A stretch of 64,000 bases of DNA from Thalassospira profundimaris WP0211. Lineage in GTDB: Bacteria; Pseudomonadota; Alphaproteobacteria; Rhodospirillales; Thalassospiraceae. Below are positions 17,443 to 26,950 of this stretch, one piece after another (positions within the stretch are counted from its first letter, which is position 1; every line of letters starts with the position of its first letter). Where the stretch lies: contig NZ_AMRN01000004.1 in NCBI RefSeq assembly GCF_000300275.1, positions 248,001 through 312,000 of the forward strand. The letters are read 5' to 3'. The notes below the pieces were generated by a model that had not been told where the DNA came from, searched no databases, and saw nothing but the letters and a program-made list of their open reading frames with translations. A program made the translations under genes and the position numbers.

Positions 17443-17519
17443 TTTTCTTGTAAATCGCGGGCAAATATCGGCACAAAACATGGTCCCCCGACCCCGTTTC
17501 CGTGCCTTTGCAACGCCCG

Positions 17520-17696
17520 TTAATTAAACAGGGTCAGCAACCGCCAGGCAATCGGACCAAGCATGGTCAGAATGCCGATCCACATCATCACCACGCCCCA
17601 GTTGCGATCACGGTTGGTAAAGCCAAACCCAAGCAGGCAAAAGCCAATCACACAGATCACCAGAACAGCGATGTTTTCAGTCGTCGTCATGTCCAT
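17520..17696 (-). CDS. Small two-helix membrane protein
   Basis: A 58-residue protein starting at the ATG with GGGGA about 8 bases upstream. Two hydrophobic stretches (IAVLVICVIGFCLLGFGF and WGVVMMWIGILTMLGPIAW) flank a charged turn NRDRN, so it is a membrane hairpin. Isolated between the convergent tetR-like gene and icd. No family recognised. Confidence 0.65.
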   Translation of the reverse strand: MDMTTTENIAVLVICVIGFCLLGFGFTNRDRNWGVVMMWIGILTMLGPIAWRLLTLFN

Positions 17697-18116
17697 GACA
17701 GTTCCCCTTTGATGGAGTTCCGGTGACCGGAGTCTCCCCCTGTGCACCGGCAATAGCATCACGATATCGGTTAACTGACCGTCCGGTCATTGATCCGGAT
17801 CAGAAAAATCAACCCCGCAAAGCCAGTAGGACGTTTTTTCGAACTTTTCGTCGAATTTGTCTAAACGATCAGGATTATTGATCTTTTTGGCAACAAAAAT
17901 CGCCCGACCAGGCGATTGGAAGGCGCGGTTTTCCGGGTTTCGTGCCCCTCATCACATTGTTGTATCCCAGCCCTCTTTGATTTTTGGGTGGCTTACTGTA
18001 TGTTGCGCACTCCCGACGCGGCCAGGGCGCTCCCTCGCGCGCCGGAAGACAGAGATTTAACCATCTTGAATGGCAGCCGCGCTGTATATCGGCCGCGGCC
18101 AGCAAGGGAGTATTCT
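17697..18116. other. Intergenic region upstream of icd (420 bases)
   Basis: Divergent promoters for the small membrane protein and icd must lie here. I see no gene, no RNA and no convincing operator. Confidence 0.5.
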
Positions 18117-19331
18117 ATGAGCAAGATTCAAGTTAAGAATCCGATCGTCGAACTTGACGGCGATGAGATGACCCGGATCATCTGGGACTTCATCAAAAAC
18201 AAACTGATCCTGCCGTATCTCGACATTGACCTGAAATATTACGATCTTTCGGTTCAGAAACGTGACGAGACCGACGACCAGATCACCATTGATGCAGCAA
18301 ATGCCATCAAGGAACACCGCGTCGGTGTTAAATGCGCGACCATCACCCCGGATGAGCAACGCGTTGAAGAATTCGGCCTGAAAAAGATGTGGAAGTCGCC
18401 GAACGGCACCATCCGTAACATCATTGGCGGTACCGTTTTCCGTCAGCCGATCATCTGCTCGAACGTTCCGCGTCTGGTTCCGGGTTGGACCCAGCCGATC
18501 GTTATCGGCCGTCACGCATTTGGTGACCAGTACCGTGCGACCGACTTCAAGGTTCCGGGCGCAGGCAAGCTGACCATCAAGTTCCAGCCGGCAGACGGCG
18601 GCGAGCCCATCGAACACGAAGTCTTCGACTTCCCGTCTTCGGGCGTTGCGATGTCGATGTACAACCTTGATGACAGCATCAAGGGCTTCGCACGTGCTTG
18701 CATGAACTATGGTCTGTCGCTCGGTTGGCCGGTTTACCTGTCGACCAAGAACACCATCATGAAAGCCTATGACGGCCGCTTTAAGGACCTGTTCGAAGAA
18801 GTCTTCCAGGAAGAATTCAAAGACAAGTTCGAAGCAGCTGGCATCACCTACGAACACCGTCTGATCGACGACATGGTTGCATGTGCGATGAAATGGAATG
18901 GTGGTTTCGTTTGGGCTTGTAAGAACTATGACGGCGACGTTCAGTCCGACACCGTGGCACAGGGCTTTGGCTCGCTCGGTCTGATGACCTCTGTTCTGAT
19001 GACCCCGGATGGGCAGACCGTCGAAGCAGAAGCGGCACACGGCACCGTGACCCGTCACTATCGTCAGCACCAGCAGGGCAAAGAAACCTCGACCAACCCG
19101 ATTGCGTCGATCTTTGCTTGGTCCCAGGGCCTTAAGTACCGTGGTGAATTCGACGATACCCCGGAAGTCGTCAAGTTTGCTGAAACCCTTGAGAAAGTCT
19201 GCGTCGACACTGTCGAAGCCGGCTTCATGACCAAGGATCTGGCACTGCTGATCGGCCCGAACCAGAAATGGCTGACCACCAACCAGTTCCTCGACAAACT
19301 GGACGAAGGTCTGAAAGCTGCAATGGCCTGA
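18117..19331 (+). CDS. icd: NADP-dependent isocitrate dehydrogenase
   Basis: Oxidative decarboxylation of isocitrate to 2-oxoglutarate in the citric acid cycle. At 404 residues it is the dimeric eukaryote-like IDH type common in alphaproteobacteria. [23 protein letters not shown] is the typical N-terminus. Substrate and metal motifs include [19 protein letters not shown], the basic [18 protein letters not shown] and [28 protein letters not shown] split around the catalytic Asp residues. The AAGGGAG site before the ATG at 18117 fixes the start. Codon use is strongly biased, as expected of a highly expressed gene. Confidence 0.97.
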   Translation: MSKIQVKNPIVELDGDEMTRIIWDFIKNKLILPYLDIDLKYYDLSVQKRDETDDQITIDAANAIKEHRVGVKCATITPDEQRVEEFGLKKMWKSPNGTIRNIIGGTVFRQPIICSNVPRLVPGWTQPIVIGRHAFGDQYRATDFKVPGAGKLTIKFQPADGGEPIEHEVFDFPSSGVAMSMYNLDDSIKGFARACMNYGLSLGWPVYLSTKNTIMKAYDGRFKDLFEEVFQEEFKDKFEAAGITYEHRLIDDMVACAMKWNGGFVWACKNYDGDVQSDTVAQGFGSLGLMTSVLMTPDGQTVEAEAAHGTVTRHYRQHQQGKETSTNPIASIFAWSQGLKYRGEFDDTPEVVKFAETLEKVCVDTVEAGFMTKDLALLIGPNQKWLTTNQFLDKLDEGLKAAMA

Positions 19332-19364
19332 TCCATCTGATCAAGCGGCAGTTTGCCAATCAGG

Positions 19365-19400
19365 AAAACCCCTGTCGGGAAACCGACAGGGGTTTTCTTT
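19365..19400 (+). terminator. icd terminator
   Basis: AAAACCCCTGTCGG stem with GAAA-like loop and exact complement followed by TTTTCTTTT. Confidence 0.92.
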
Positions 19401-19527
19401 TATCAATACTGAAATCCGGACAAAAAGAACCCCGCCGGCGGGGGGCCAGGCGGGGCTGCAAGTTGCTACGGCCCAGGCTCAGGCCGCGGCGGTCAAAGCA
19501 GGATCAGCTGCTTTGAACTGGGATGTC

Positions 19528-20385
<858 letters not shown>

Positions 20386-20567
20386 TGTCAGCTCCACTTC
20401 CTTAGCAGTGAATTTCGCGTTCATTTGACAGGACAACGCACGGAGTTCGAATTTTCTTCCCGGCTGTCGAAATTATTTTTCACAATATTTTTTTCGGGGC
20501 CGAGGGAAGAAACAAGAAGGCCCCGTCGTTATATGTTCAACAAGACTGAAAAATTGCGCCTGCGATC

Positions 20568-21110
20568 ATGAATGGGACGTCTGGTTTGGACACTGCTTTA
20601 AGACAAGAGCTTGCAGATCTTCTGCCACGCGCATTGCGGTTTGCGCGATCGCTGACGCGCGATGCTGTCGCGGCAGAGGATCTGGTGCAAACGGCATATG
20701 CAAAGGCGGTTGAACGGATCGAACAGTTCGAGCAAGGCACAAGGCTTGATAGCTGGCTGTACCGGATCATCCAGACAAGCTGGATCGACGAAAAACGCCG
20801 CGATCAACGCCAGGGAAATGTGGTTTCGTTTGAAGATGCACGTGACAGTGCCGTTCCGGGCATAAATCACGGTGGCACCGACAGGATGTTCTTGCAGGCA
20901 GCACTTGCGTCCCTTGCCGAGGAACAGCGGGCCGCCCTGACGCTGGTCCTGATCGAAGGATACAGCTATCGCGAAGCCGGCGACATTTTGGGCATTCCTG
21001 ATGGCACGGTCATGAGCCGCGTCGCCAGAGCCAGAAGAACACTTGCCGCTCTGCACGATGATGACGGCGAGACAATAAACAAGGACAGCATTTACAGAGG
21101 TTCGTCATGA
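20568..21110 (+). CDS. ECF (sigma-70 family) RNA polymerase sigma factor
   Basis: A 180-residue extracytoplasmic-function sigma factor. Region 2 is visible in LPRALRFARSLTRDAVAAEDLVQTAYAKA and region 4 in EEQRAALTLVLIEGYSYREAGDILGIPDGTVMSRVARAR, with the helix-turn-helix. It overlaps the downstream anti-sigma gene by four bases (ATGA), the usual coupling of sigma and anti-sigma. Likely autoregulated, but no promoter motif was firm enough to call. Confidence 0.92.
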   Translation: MNGTSGLDTALRQELADLLPRALRFARSLTRDAVAAEDLVQTAYAKAVERIEQFEQGTRLDSWLYRIIQTSWIDEKRRDQRQGNVVSFEDARDSAVPGINHGGTDRMFLQAALASLAEEQRAALTLVLIEGYSYREAGDILGIPDGTVMSRVARARRTLAALHDDDGETINKDSIYRGSS

Positions 21111-21892
21111 GCAAACAACTTGAAGATCGCGACTACGTTTTGCTGTCTGCCTATATTGATGGCGAACTGGCCCCGACGGAATGTCGCGAGCTGGAAGACA
21201 GAATTGCCAAATGCCCGGCCATGACCCGTCAGTTCAACATCATGGCGGGACAATCGGTCGTTTTGCGCAATCAATCTGAGCGCCTTCTGGCCGATCGGGT
21301 TTATCCGCAGCTGTCCCAGGACATCGAAGATATCCTTGATCAGAAAAAGACACCGACAAAACACTTCGTTCCCAAAAGCGACGTCGATGCACGGCCGCGC
21401 ACCGTTGCAAACAACAATACACCGATCTGGACTGGAATTGGTGCGGCGGCTGCTGTGCTGCTGGCGTTTGTTGGCGGCAACTGGTTTAACGAAAATGTCC
21501 GTGATGCGGCTGTTGGCACCCTGGCATCAAACGATGCACAGATGTTTTCCTATTCGCCGGTCAACAACCCTTTGCTTGATGAACAAATCAGCATGACGCT
21601 GGAAGAAACGCTGAGCGGCGATATTCGCCAAGTCTCGCTGGGGGCAGCGGAGAACAGTGCCGGCACCATCAAGATTGAACCGCTCAGAACCTTCCGTCAG
21701 GGGACGCGTTTCTGCCGGGAATATCATGTCACGTTCCCGGCTGACCGCCTTGAAAGTGGCCCGGACGGGTTCTTTGGCCGGGCTTGCCGCACAGAGGATG
21801 GCCAGTGGGAAACAGTTTACCGGCTGATCCCGGGTGTCGATCTGCCGGACCTTGGCAGCTCTGATGACACACTGCCCAAACAAAAGCTTTGA
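21107..21892 (+). CDS. Membrane-bound anti-sigma factor with a periplasmic C-terminal domain
   Basis: A 261-residue protein. The N-terminal 90 residues are a cytoplasmic anti-sigma domain (LLSAYIDGELAPTECRELEDRI), without the full zinc-binding His/Cys set. One membrane span follows (IWTGIGAAAAVLLAFVGGNWF, about residues 105-125). The periplasmic part ends in a CREYHV...GRACRTEDGQW module, the two-Cys pattern also seen in the next gene. It should hold the sigma factor inactive until an envelope signal reaches the periplasmic domain. Confidence 0.85.
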   Translation: MSKQLEDRDYVLLSAYIDGELAPTECRELEDRIAKCPAMTRQFNIMAGQSVVLRNQSERLLADRVYPQLSQDIEDILDQKKTPTKHFVPKSDVDARPRTVANNNTPIWTGIGAAAAVLLAFVGGNWFNENVRDAAVGTLASNDAQMFSYSPVNNPLLDEQISMTLEETLSGDIRQVSLGAAENSAGTIKIEPLRTFRQGTRFCREYHVTFPADRLESGPDGFFGRACRTEDGQWETVYRLIPGVDLPDLGSSDDTLPKQKL

Positions 21893-21899
21893 GTAAATC

Positions 21900-21940
21900 G
21901 ACAGCGATGAGGGGCTCCTCGTCGCTGTCGGTGTTTTTTT
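21900..21940 (+). terminator. Terminator after the sigma/anti-sigma operon
   Basis: GACAGCGA and GAGG arms pair with CCTC and TCGCTGTC with a small bulge, then GGTGTTTTTTT. Confidence 0.85.
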
Positions 21941-21989
21941 AACCGCAACAACCAAGCGATAAGAACCAGGACGTTAACGACCTGACAAA

Positions 21990-22640
21990 ATGAATAAGCA
22001 GGATCAGAAACGATCGGGTTCTACGACGCTCAAGGCTGGCTCGGAAGATATCTGGCCGTTGGAATATGGCGACCACGTTCGTATTTCGACCCGGTCATCC
22101 AATACGGATCCTGTCACCGGTGAAGTAAACGAATATGACCAATGGCTGACCTGCACGGTACCCGCAACCGAAACGGTCGAGGTGCCCGCAGGCACGTTTG
22201 ACACCTACGTTATCGAGTGTTCACGCTATTACAAACAGTGGTGGATGCAGACAACCAAATGGTGGTACGCGCCGGAAATCGGCTTTTATGTCAAACGTGA
22301 CCGTTCATGGAATTCCGGCGAGGACCATAGCGAGGAACTGGTGACATATGGCCCTGCCCCGGCAAAAATTGCAAAATCCGCACAGGACCTTTTGGCAAGA
22401 ACTGTTCAGCAATCGCTTGAAACCAATAATTCCGGCGATGCGAAAACAGCATCCATCGGTGCACTTGATATCGCGGTGACCCCGCTCAAAACCGTGCAGA
22501 CGGATAAAGGCGTCTGGTGCAGGACCTATCGTCAGGAACTCACCGCACGCAACCGTACCAGCAGCCAAATCAAATCGGCCTGCCGCACAAATGATGGCTG
22601 GGTACTTGAGGATGATGTACCGGATCTGGCCACGCAATGA
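21990..22640 (+). CDS. Protein sharing the anti-sigma C-terminal two-Cys domain; probably N-terminally truncated
   Basis: 216 residues with no signal peptide and no good ribosome site; an in-frame stop at 21975 prevents upstream extension. The N-terminal half (DIWPLEYGDHVRIST...VPAGTFDTYVIECSRYY...WWYAPEIGFYVKRDRSW) resembles a periplasmic beta-rich domain begun in the middle. The C-terminal part (IAVTPLKTVQTDKGVWCRTYRQEL...KSACRTNDGW) aligns with the end of the preceding anti-sigma factor and recalls the surface-antigen-like module. It could be a decayed exported paralogue or a cytoplasmic protein of unknown role. Confidence 0.55.
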   Translation: MNKQDQKRSGSTTLKAGSEDIWPLEYGDHVRISTRSSNTDPVTGEVNEYDQWLTCTVPATETVEVPAGTFDTYVIECSRYYKQWWMQTTKWWYAPEIGFYVKRDRSWNSGEDHSEELVTYGPAPAKIAKSAQDLLARTVQQSLETNNSGDAKTASIGALDIAVTPLKTVQTDKGVWCRTYRQELTARNRTSSQIKSACRTNDGWVLEDDVPDLATQ

Positions 22641-22687
22641 CGTGAACCAGTCCGCTGGATAAAAGTCAAAACTGCGACCTCGGAATT

Positions 22688-22717
22688 CCCCCGCCCATAT
22701 TTTGGCGGGGGATTTTT
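22688..22717 (+). terminator. Terminator after the two-Cys-domain gene
   Basis: CCCCCGCC arm, 8-base loop, GGCGGGGG arm, then ATTTTTG. Confidence 0.85.
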
Positions 22718-22910
22718 GTTCTTACTTGCTGATTTTGTCCCGAACGATCACCAGGACCCACTGCCCGCCAGATATCTCAATCAGCAATAGATTATCCCAC
22801 AACGAGCGCGTATCATCTGTTTGTCTTCATTTGCCGGAAACAGACGCCCACAGGGCTCCATGATCCGCTAAATGGACAATTTTCCGGGTATGCACGTCGG
22901 GGGGACGGCA

Positions 22911-23891
22911 ATGACCTATCTTCAAAATCACACGATACTATCTTCGGGCGACCTTGATGAGGTCCGGGAGTCGATCAAAAACCTTGCGTCACGACACGAT
23001 CTGGATGTCAAAGGGCACAACGCAGAGTTTAACGCCCGCGTCGCCGCCGTGGAGTGTGATGACATCAGTCTGATGCATGTCGCATTCGGAAATTCAAGAC
23101 TGACGGTCGAATCCTCCGAAGAAGATGATGATGGCCTGCTGTTATATATTGTCACGTCTGGTGCGGGTGTGGCGCAGCATTGCGGGCAAGAATTGGAATT
23201 CTTCCCCAATGCGGGGTTCATGCGTGATTTGGCCGCACCAGTCAGCGCCACAGAAGATAACTTTAGCGCCTTTGTCCTTCGTTTATCGAAAGACAAACTC
23301 AAAAACTATACCCGTTCGGTGGTTGGCGAAGATGTTGAATTAAATGGATTGCGGTTCGACCCTGTGATTGATCCCACCACACCGGGCTGGAACGTTTTCT
23401 GCAATACAGTCCACTATGTCGCCGAAGCGCTCGACGGGCCTTTGCGTGAATTGCATAACCCGATCGTCACGACCCAGATGAAAGACATCCTGGTCGCACA
23501 ATGTCTGAGCCTGTTGCCCAACAGTTATCAGGACATTGTGAATGGCCGCACCGTCACCGAAGTTGTGCCCTATTACATTAAACGTGCACGTGATTACATT
23601 CACGCCCATGCGGACAAGAAACTGGGACTTGCCGATATTTCGGCTGCGGCCGGATGCGGCTATCGCGGGCTGCAAAAAGGTTTCATGGACGCCTTTGGCA
23701 TCACGCCGATGGCTTATTTACGTGTTGTGCGTTTGAAACGCGTCCGGGCCATTTTGATGGCGGAACCATACGGAAAAACCGTCTCTGAAATCGCAAGGCA
23801 ATGGGGCTTCACCCATATGGGCCGATTTGCGCAGGATTATCATCGGGAATTCGGCGAACTTCCGTCTGAGACAATCCGCAAACACGGCTGA
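22911..23891 (+). CDS. AraC family transcriptional regulator
   Basis: A 326-residue regulator with an N-terminal cupin-like sensor part (residues about 1-210) and a C-terminal double helix-turn-helix (IHAHADKKLGLADISAAAGCGYRGLQKGFMDAFGITPMAYLRVVRL... and VSEIARQWGFTHMGRFAQDYHREFGELPSE). The ATG at 22911 has GGGGGGA eight bases upstream and is preferred over the ATG at 22872. The architecture resembles AraC-binding-like activators of catabolic operons. No target is obvious; the next gene downstream is the tectonin cassette after 426 bases. Confidence 0.88.
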   Translation: MTYLQNHTILSSGDLDEVRESIKNLASRHDLDVKGHNAEFNARVAAVECDDISLMHVAFGNSRLTVESSEEDDDGLLLYIVTSGAGVAQHCGQELEFFPNAGFMRDLAAPVSATEDNFSAFVLRLSKDKLKNYTRSVVGEDVELNGLRFDPVIDPTTPGWNVFCNTVHYVAEALDGPLRELHNPIVTTQMKDILVAQCLSLLPNSYQDIVNGRTVTEVVPYYIKRARDYIHAHADKKLGLADISAAAGCGYRGLQKGFMDAFGITPMAYLRVVRLKRVRAILMAEPYGKTVSEIARQWGFTHMGRFAQDYHREFGELPSETIRKHG

Positions 23892-24013
23892 AATTCGCCC
23901 CCGACATCCGAAAAGCGCCCTCAGTATCCACTAAGCGCAGCAAACGTACCATACCATCCAATTACATGTATCCTTATCGGCGTCGCTGCTCAATTCTCCG
24001 TGCGGGGAATGGG

Positions 24014-24043
24014 CCGTCATGCCTTTGTTTTCAGACATGACGG
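24014..24043. repeat. Inverted repeat downstream of the AraC gene
   Basis: Perfect 8-bp arms CCGTCATG and CATGACGG around 14 bases. No T tract follows. The gap 23892-24317 contains this and the stronger repeat at 24069-24098 and no gene that I can support. Confidence 0.4.
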
Positions 24044-24068
24044 AGAGTGGGGGAACACTCTGATAACA

Positions 24069-24098
24069 GGACAGTCCTGAAATTGGTCAGGACTGTCC
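24069..24098. repeat. Perfect 12-bp inverted repeat upstream of the tectonin cassette
   Basis: Arm GGACAGTCCTGA, 6-base loop AATTGG, exact complementary arm. It lies about 220 bases upstream of the first cassette gene. It could be a regulator site, an RNA hairpin or a relic of a mobile unit. Confidence 0.6.
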
Positions 24099-24317
24099 AC
24101 CCAACGACAATCAAAGCGATGACCTTGCTCCGAAGAGACTTGGTGTGTCGCTGATTGATCGGCTGCAAGGTAAGCGGTTACGATTTCCATACTTCTTCTC
24201 ATCCCCAACGCAGTCCACGCGGCACACCTCATGGGATGTGCCCAGTGAACCTGCCTGCTGAATGGCCGGCGGGCGGAAAATTTACATAACAAGCGTTGTT
24301 TGGTTGAGGAAAGATCG

Positions 24318-26855
24318 ATGGGAAGCCGTATTAAGTCTGGCTGCATACTCTGGCGGGCGTTGATCGTCCTGATTGCAGGGTTCGTCAGTATTCTGGCAAG
24401 CACTTCAGAGGTAAAGGCGCAGCAGACGCAAGCTGCCTTTACAGGAACAGGGCGCGCTCTTTGTGGCGCAATGGATTTGCGCACAAACACCCTTTTGGGG
24501 GCTTGCGGCTTTGCATCGGCAACGAAAACAGGCAAGGCTGTTGGTGAATGCCCGCGGGGATCCTTCTTCGATATCGGCACCTGGTCCTGTTTCTCATGCC
24601 CAAGTGGTTACAATCGAACCGGTTTTGCGGTGGACACGCCGAAGGCATGTTCAAAGCAGGTTTCAGCAGAATATAAACGCGCAACCCGCGTCGGCGCACA
24701 CAAATCCTGCCCGAGAGGATCTTTCAAAGATCTTCGTAATGGCGGTGAATGCTGGTCATGCCCAGCCGGATTTGGCCGTACCTTGTCAGCCGTGAATGAA
24801 TGGGATGCTTGCGGTAAAATCTTTGAATCAGCACGTCGGGCCGAATTCATTGACCGGGTTTGCCCAGAAGGTTCGTTCCCGGATCTGAATGGCAGTTGTT
24901 ATACCTGCCCTGACGGATATCGCCGTACGGCGGCTGCGGTCAGCGCGCACAATGCCTGTTTCCGCAATGAAAGCCTGGTGGCTGCAGAAAAAATAACTGC
25001 GCTGACCTGTAAAGCTGGCGAACATTTCGACTTTGTCGATGGCGGCACTTGCTGGTCATGTCCGGATGGGTCTGTAAGATCTGTTCACAGCGTCAAAACG
25101 AATAAAGCCTGCGAATACACAAATATGCGTTGGGAGTCGGCCAAACGGACGCCAAACGGACTGTTTGGCTTGCCTGGTGCGCACGAAATTGTCGCCCAAG
25201 TCATCACCGAACGCACTAGAATTGAAGCCACGATCGAAAAGTTCATCACAGACTCCAAGATGAACAACAACGACGCCGAGGAGTATCGCGTCGGCGTTTG
25301 GAAACAGATTAAAAACGAGCCAGAAGCTTCACTGGAGCTCAAAGGCGCGGTTTACAATTACCTGTATGACGTCATCAAACGCGGCGCCAAAACCAAGCCC
25401 GAACAAGACATGGTCAACTATCTGGCAACCTATGTTCAAGACTCCCGCAAGCTAACGGCGTCAGAGATGAGCAATGTCTGGGAGAGCTGGCAGCGCGGCA
25501 GAGAGGCCTGGCGAAAATCGCGCGGAACCAATTTGGCTTCGGCATATGATACCGGTGTAAAACCGCCAGATACTACCTTGGCAGCCAAGGAAGTAATGCA
25601 CCTCGGGCCCGCTGCGGGTATCGGTTTGATCTATCTTGCTGGCTTTACAGCTGAGGCAGTGTCCCCAGCATTTGCCCAGGCTGCGTCCCGAATTGCTCTG
25701 CAAATCCTGCCTTATCGTTTCAAGGAGATTTCGCAAGGCGTCGTTGTGAGTAGCGCTGGGTTCGCTGGCGCTGCAGTCGCGCCACTGGTGGTTTTGACCG
25801 CCGCTTCTGTCATTGCGTCTTTCGCAACCGAAATTGCGCTGGAACAGAACAAACAAGAAGCAATCGTCAAAGACGCAGTCGCGGTCGCACAGCGTCCGGT
25901 CAATCTCGCCCGTCTGCTCAAAACGGATGATGGCCGAAACGAAGTCGCAGGCAACTGGGCCCTGATGACCCAGGAGCCCGTCAAGCCGAACACACGGATC
26001 TGGGCACAATTGATGCCGGCTGAAAAGGCAACGGGTACCGACGATTACAGCGTGACGTTGGACAACGGCAATGTTGTTGTCGGGAACTTCGAAACCGATA
26101 GTGTTGTCGATGGCGGCCAAAATAATACGAATAATGATACGATCACGTTAAGCCAGATTGAATCGACCGGTACAGCCGGCGCTGCTGGTCGTGCAACGAA
26201 TTGGGACTTGATCCCGGGGGACGCCACCGATGTTGCGATCGGCACGGATGGAACCACCTATGTCATCGGTGTAAGCAAAGCCGGTGGCGGCTATGAAATC
26301 TTCAAGCGCGCCAAGACGGCAAAAAGATGGATCAAAATGGCCGGTGCGGCAGTCCGTATCGCTGTTTCAGATAAAGACGCATGGGTCGTCAACGATGCGG
26401 GCCTGATATTCGCCCAATCAGGAACAAAATGGCGGCAAATCCCCGGCCCGGCGGCACAAGATATTGGCGCCAGTGCCAACGGGGTTTGGATTACCGCCGT
26501 TGACAACACCATCCATGTCCGGAATGGGAACCGCTGGCAAAAACTTCCGGGAACGGCAACACGGATCGACATTGATCAGAATGGTCGACCGTGGGTCGTA
26601 AACAAAAATGGCGATATCTTTGTCCATGACAACAACAAGAAGTGGCAAAAGCTTCCGGGCGCGGCTGTTGATATCGCGGTCGATATCCCGGGTGCGGCGT
26701 TGATCATTGGCACGGACGGCAAAACCTACCTGTTTAATGCCGCCAAGCAAGACTGGGATCCGATTGTAGACGAAACGGACTCTCGTGCGATTGGTGCTGG
26801 CGATGGTCAGGTATGGCGGCTGACCAAAAACAATAAAATCTATCAAATGCAGTAG
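24318..26855 (+). CDS. Exported Cys-rich protein with C-terminal six-repeat tectonin propeller
   Basis: 845 residues. Signal peptide 1-34 (cut after EVKA). Residues 78-265 hold four copies of a Cys-rich unit with Cys-x12..14-Cys-x2-Cys-x16-Cys spacing (C78/91/94/111, C131/145/148/165, C182/194/197/214, C231/245/248/265), the x2 core reading CxSCPxG or CYTCPDG, recalling ephrin-receptor/TNFR-like modules. A helical middle follows, with two hydrophobic stretches near 430-450 and 475-510. The end (628-845) is six repeats of the W-x-x-L-P-G-x-A-x-D-I type, as in tectonin/tachylectin beta propellers that bind lipopolysaccharide or glycans. ATG at 24318 follows GAGGAAAG. First gene of the three-gene cassette. 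Function unknown. Confidence 0.8.
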   Translation: MGSRIKSGCILWRALIVLIAGFVSILASTSEVKAQQTQAAFTGTGRALCGAMDLRTNTLLGACGFASATKTGKAVGECPRGSFFDIGTWSCFSCPSGYNRTGFAVDTPKACSKQVSAEYKRATRVGAHKSCPRGSFKDLRNGGECWSCPAGFGRTLSAVNEWDACGKIFESARRAEFIDRVCPEGSFPDLNGSCYTCPDGYRRTAAAVSAHNACFRNESLVAAEKITALTCKAGEHFDFVDGGTCWSCPDGSVRSVHSVKTNKACEYTNMRWESAKRTPNGLFGLPGAHEIVAQVITERTRIEATIEKFITDSKMNNNDAEEYRVGVWKQIKNEPEASLELKGAVYNYLYDVIKRGAKTKPEQDMVNYLATYVQDSRKLTASEMSNVWESWQRGREAWRKSRGTNLASAYDTGVKPPDTTLAAKEVMHLGPAAGIGLIYLAGFTAEAVSPAFAQAASRIALQILPYRFKEISQGVVVSSAGFAGAAVAPLVVLTAASVIASFATEIALEQNKQEAIVKDAVAVAQRPVNLARLLKTDDGRNEVAGNWALMTQEPVKPNTRIWAQLMPAEKATGTDDYSVTLDNGNVVVGNFETDSVVDGGQNNTNNDTITLSQIESTGTAGAAGRATNWDLIPGDATDVAIGTDGTTYVIGVSKAGGGYEIFKRAKTAKRWIKMAGAAVRIAVSDKDAWVVNDAGLIFAQSGTKWRQIPGPAAQDIGASANGVWITAVDNTIHVRNGNRWQKLPGTATRIDIDQNGRPWVVNKNGDIFVHDNNKKWQKLPGAAVDIAVDIPGAALIIGTDGKTYLFNAAKQDWDPIVDETDSRAIGAGDGQVWRLTKNNKIYQMQ

Positions 26856-26950
26856 CCGGTCACGGGTTGGGGCTCATCGGGGCCCCAACCCGCCCGCACG
26901 CCGAATTTATGCACCTAGCGTGCACAAGAAACATCAGGAATAGGTATTTG

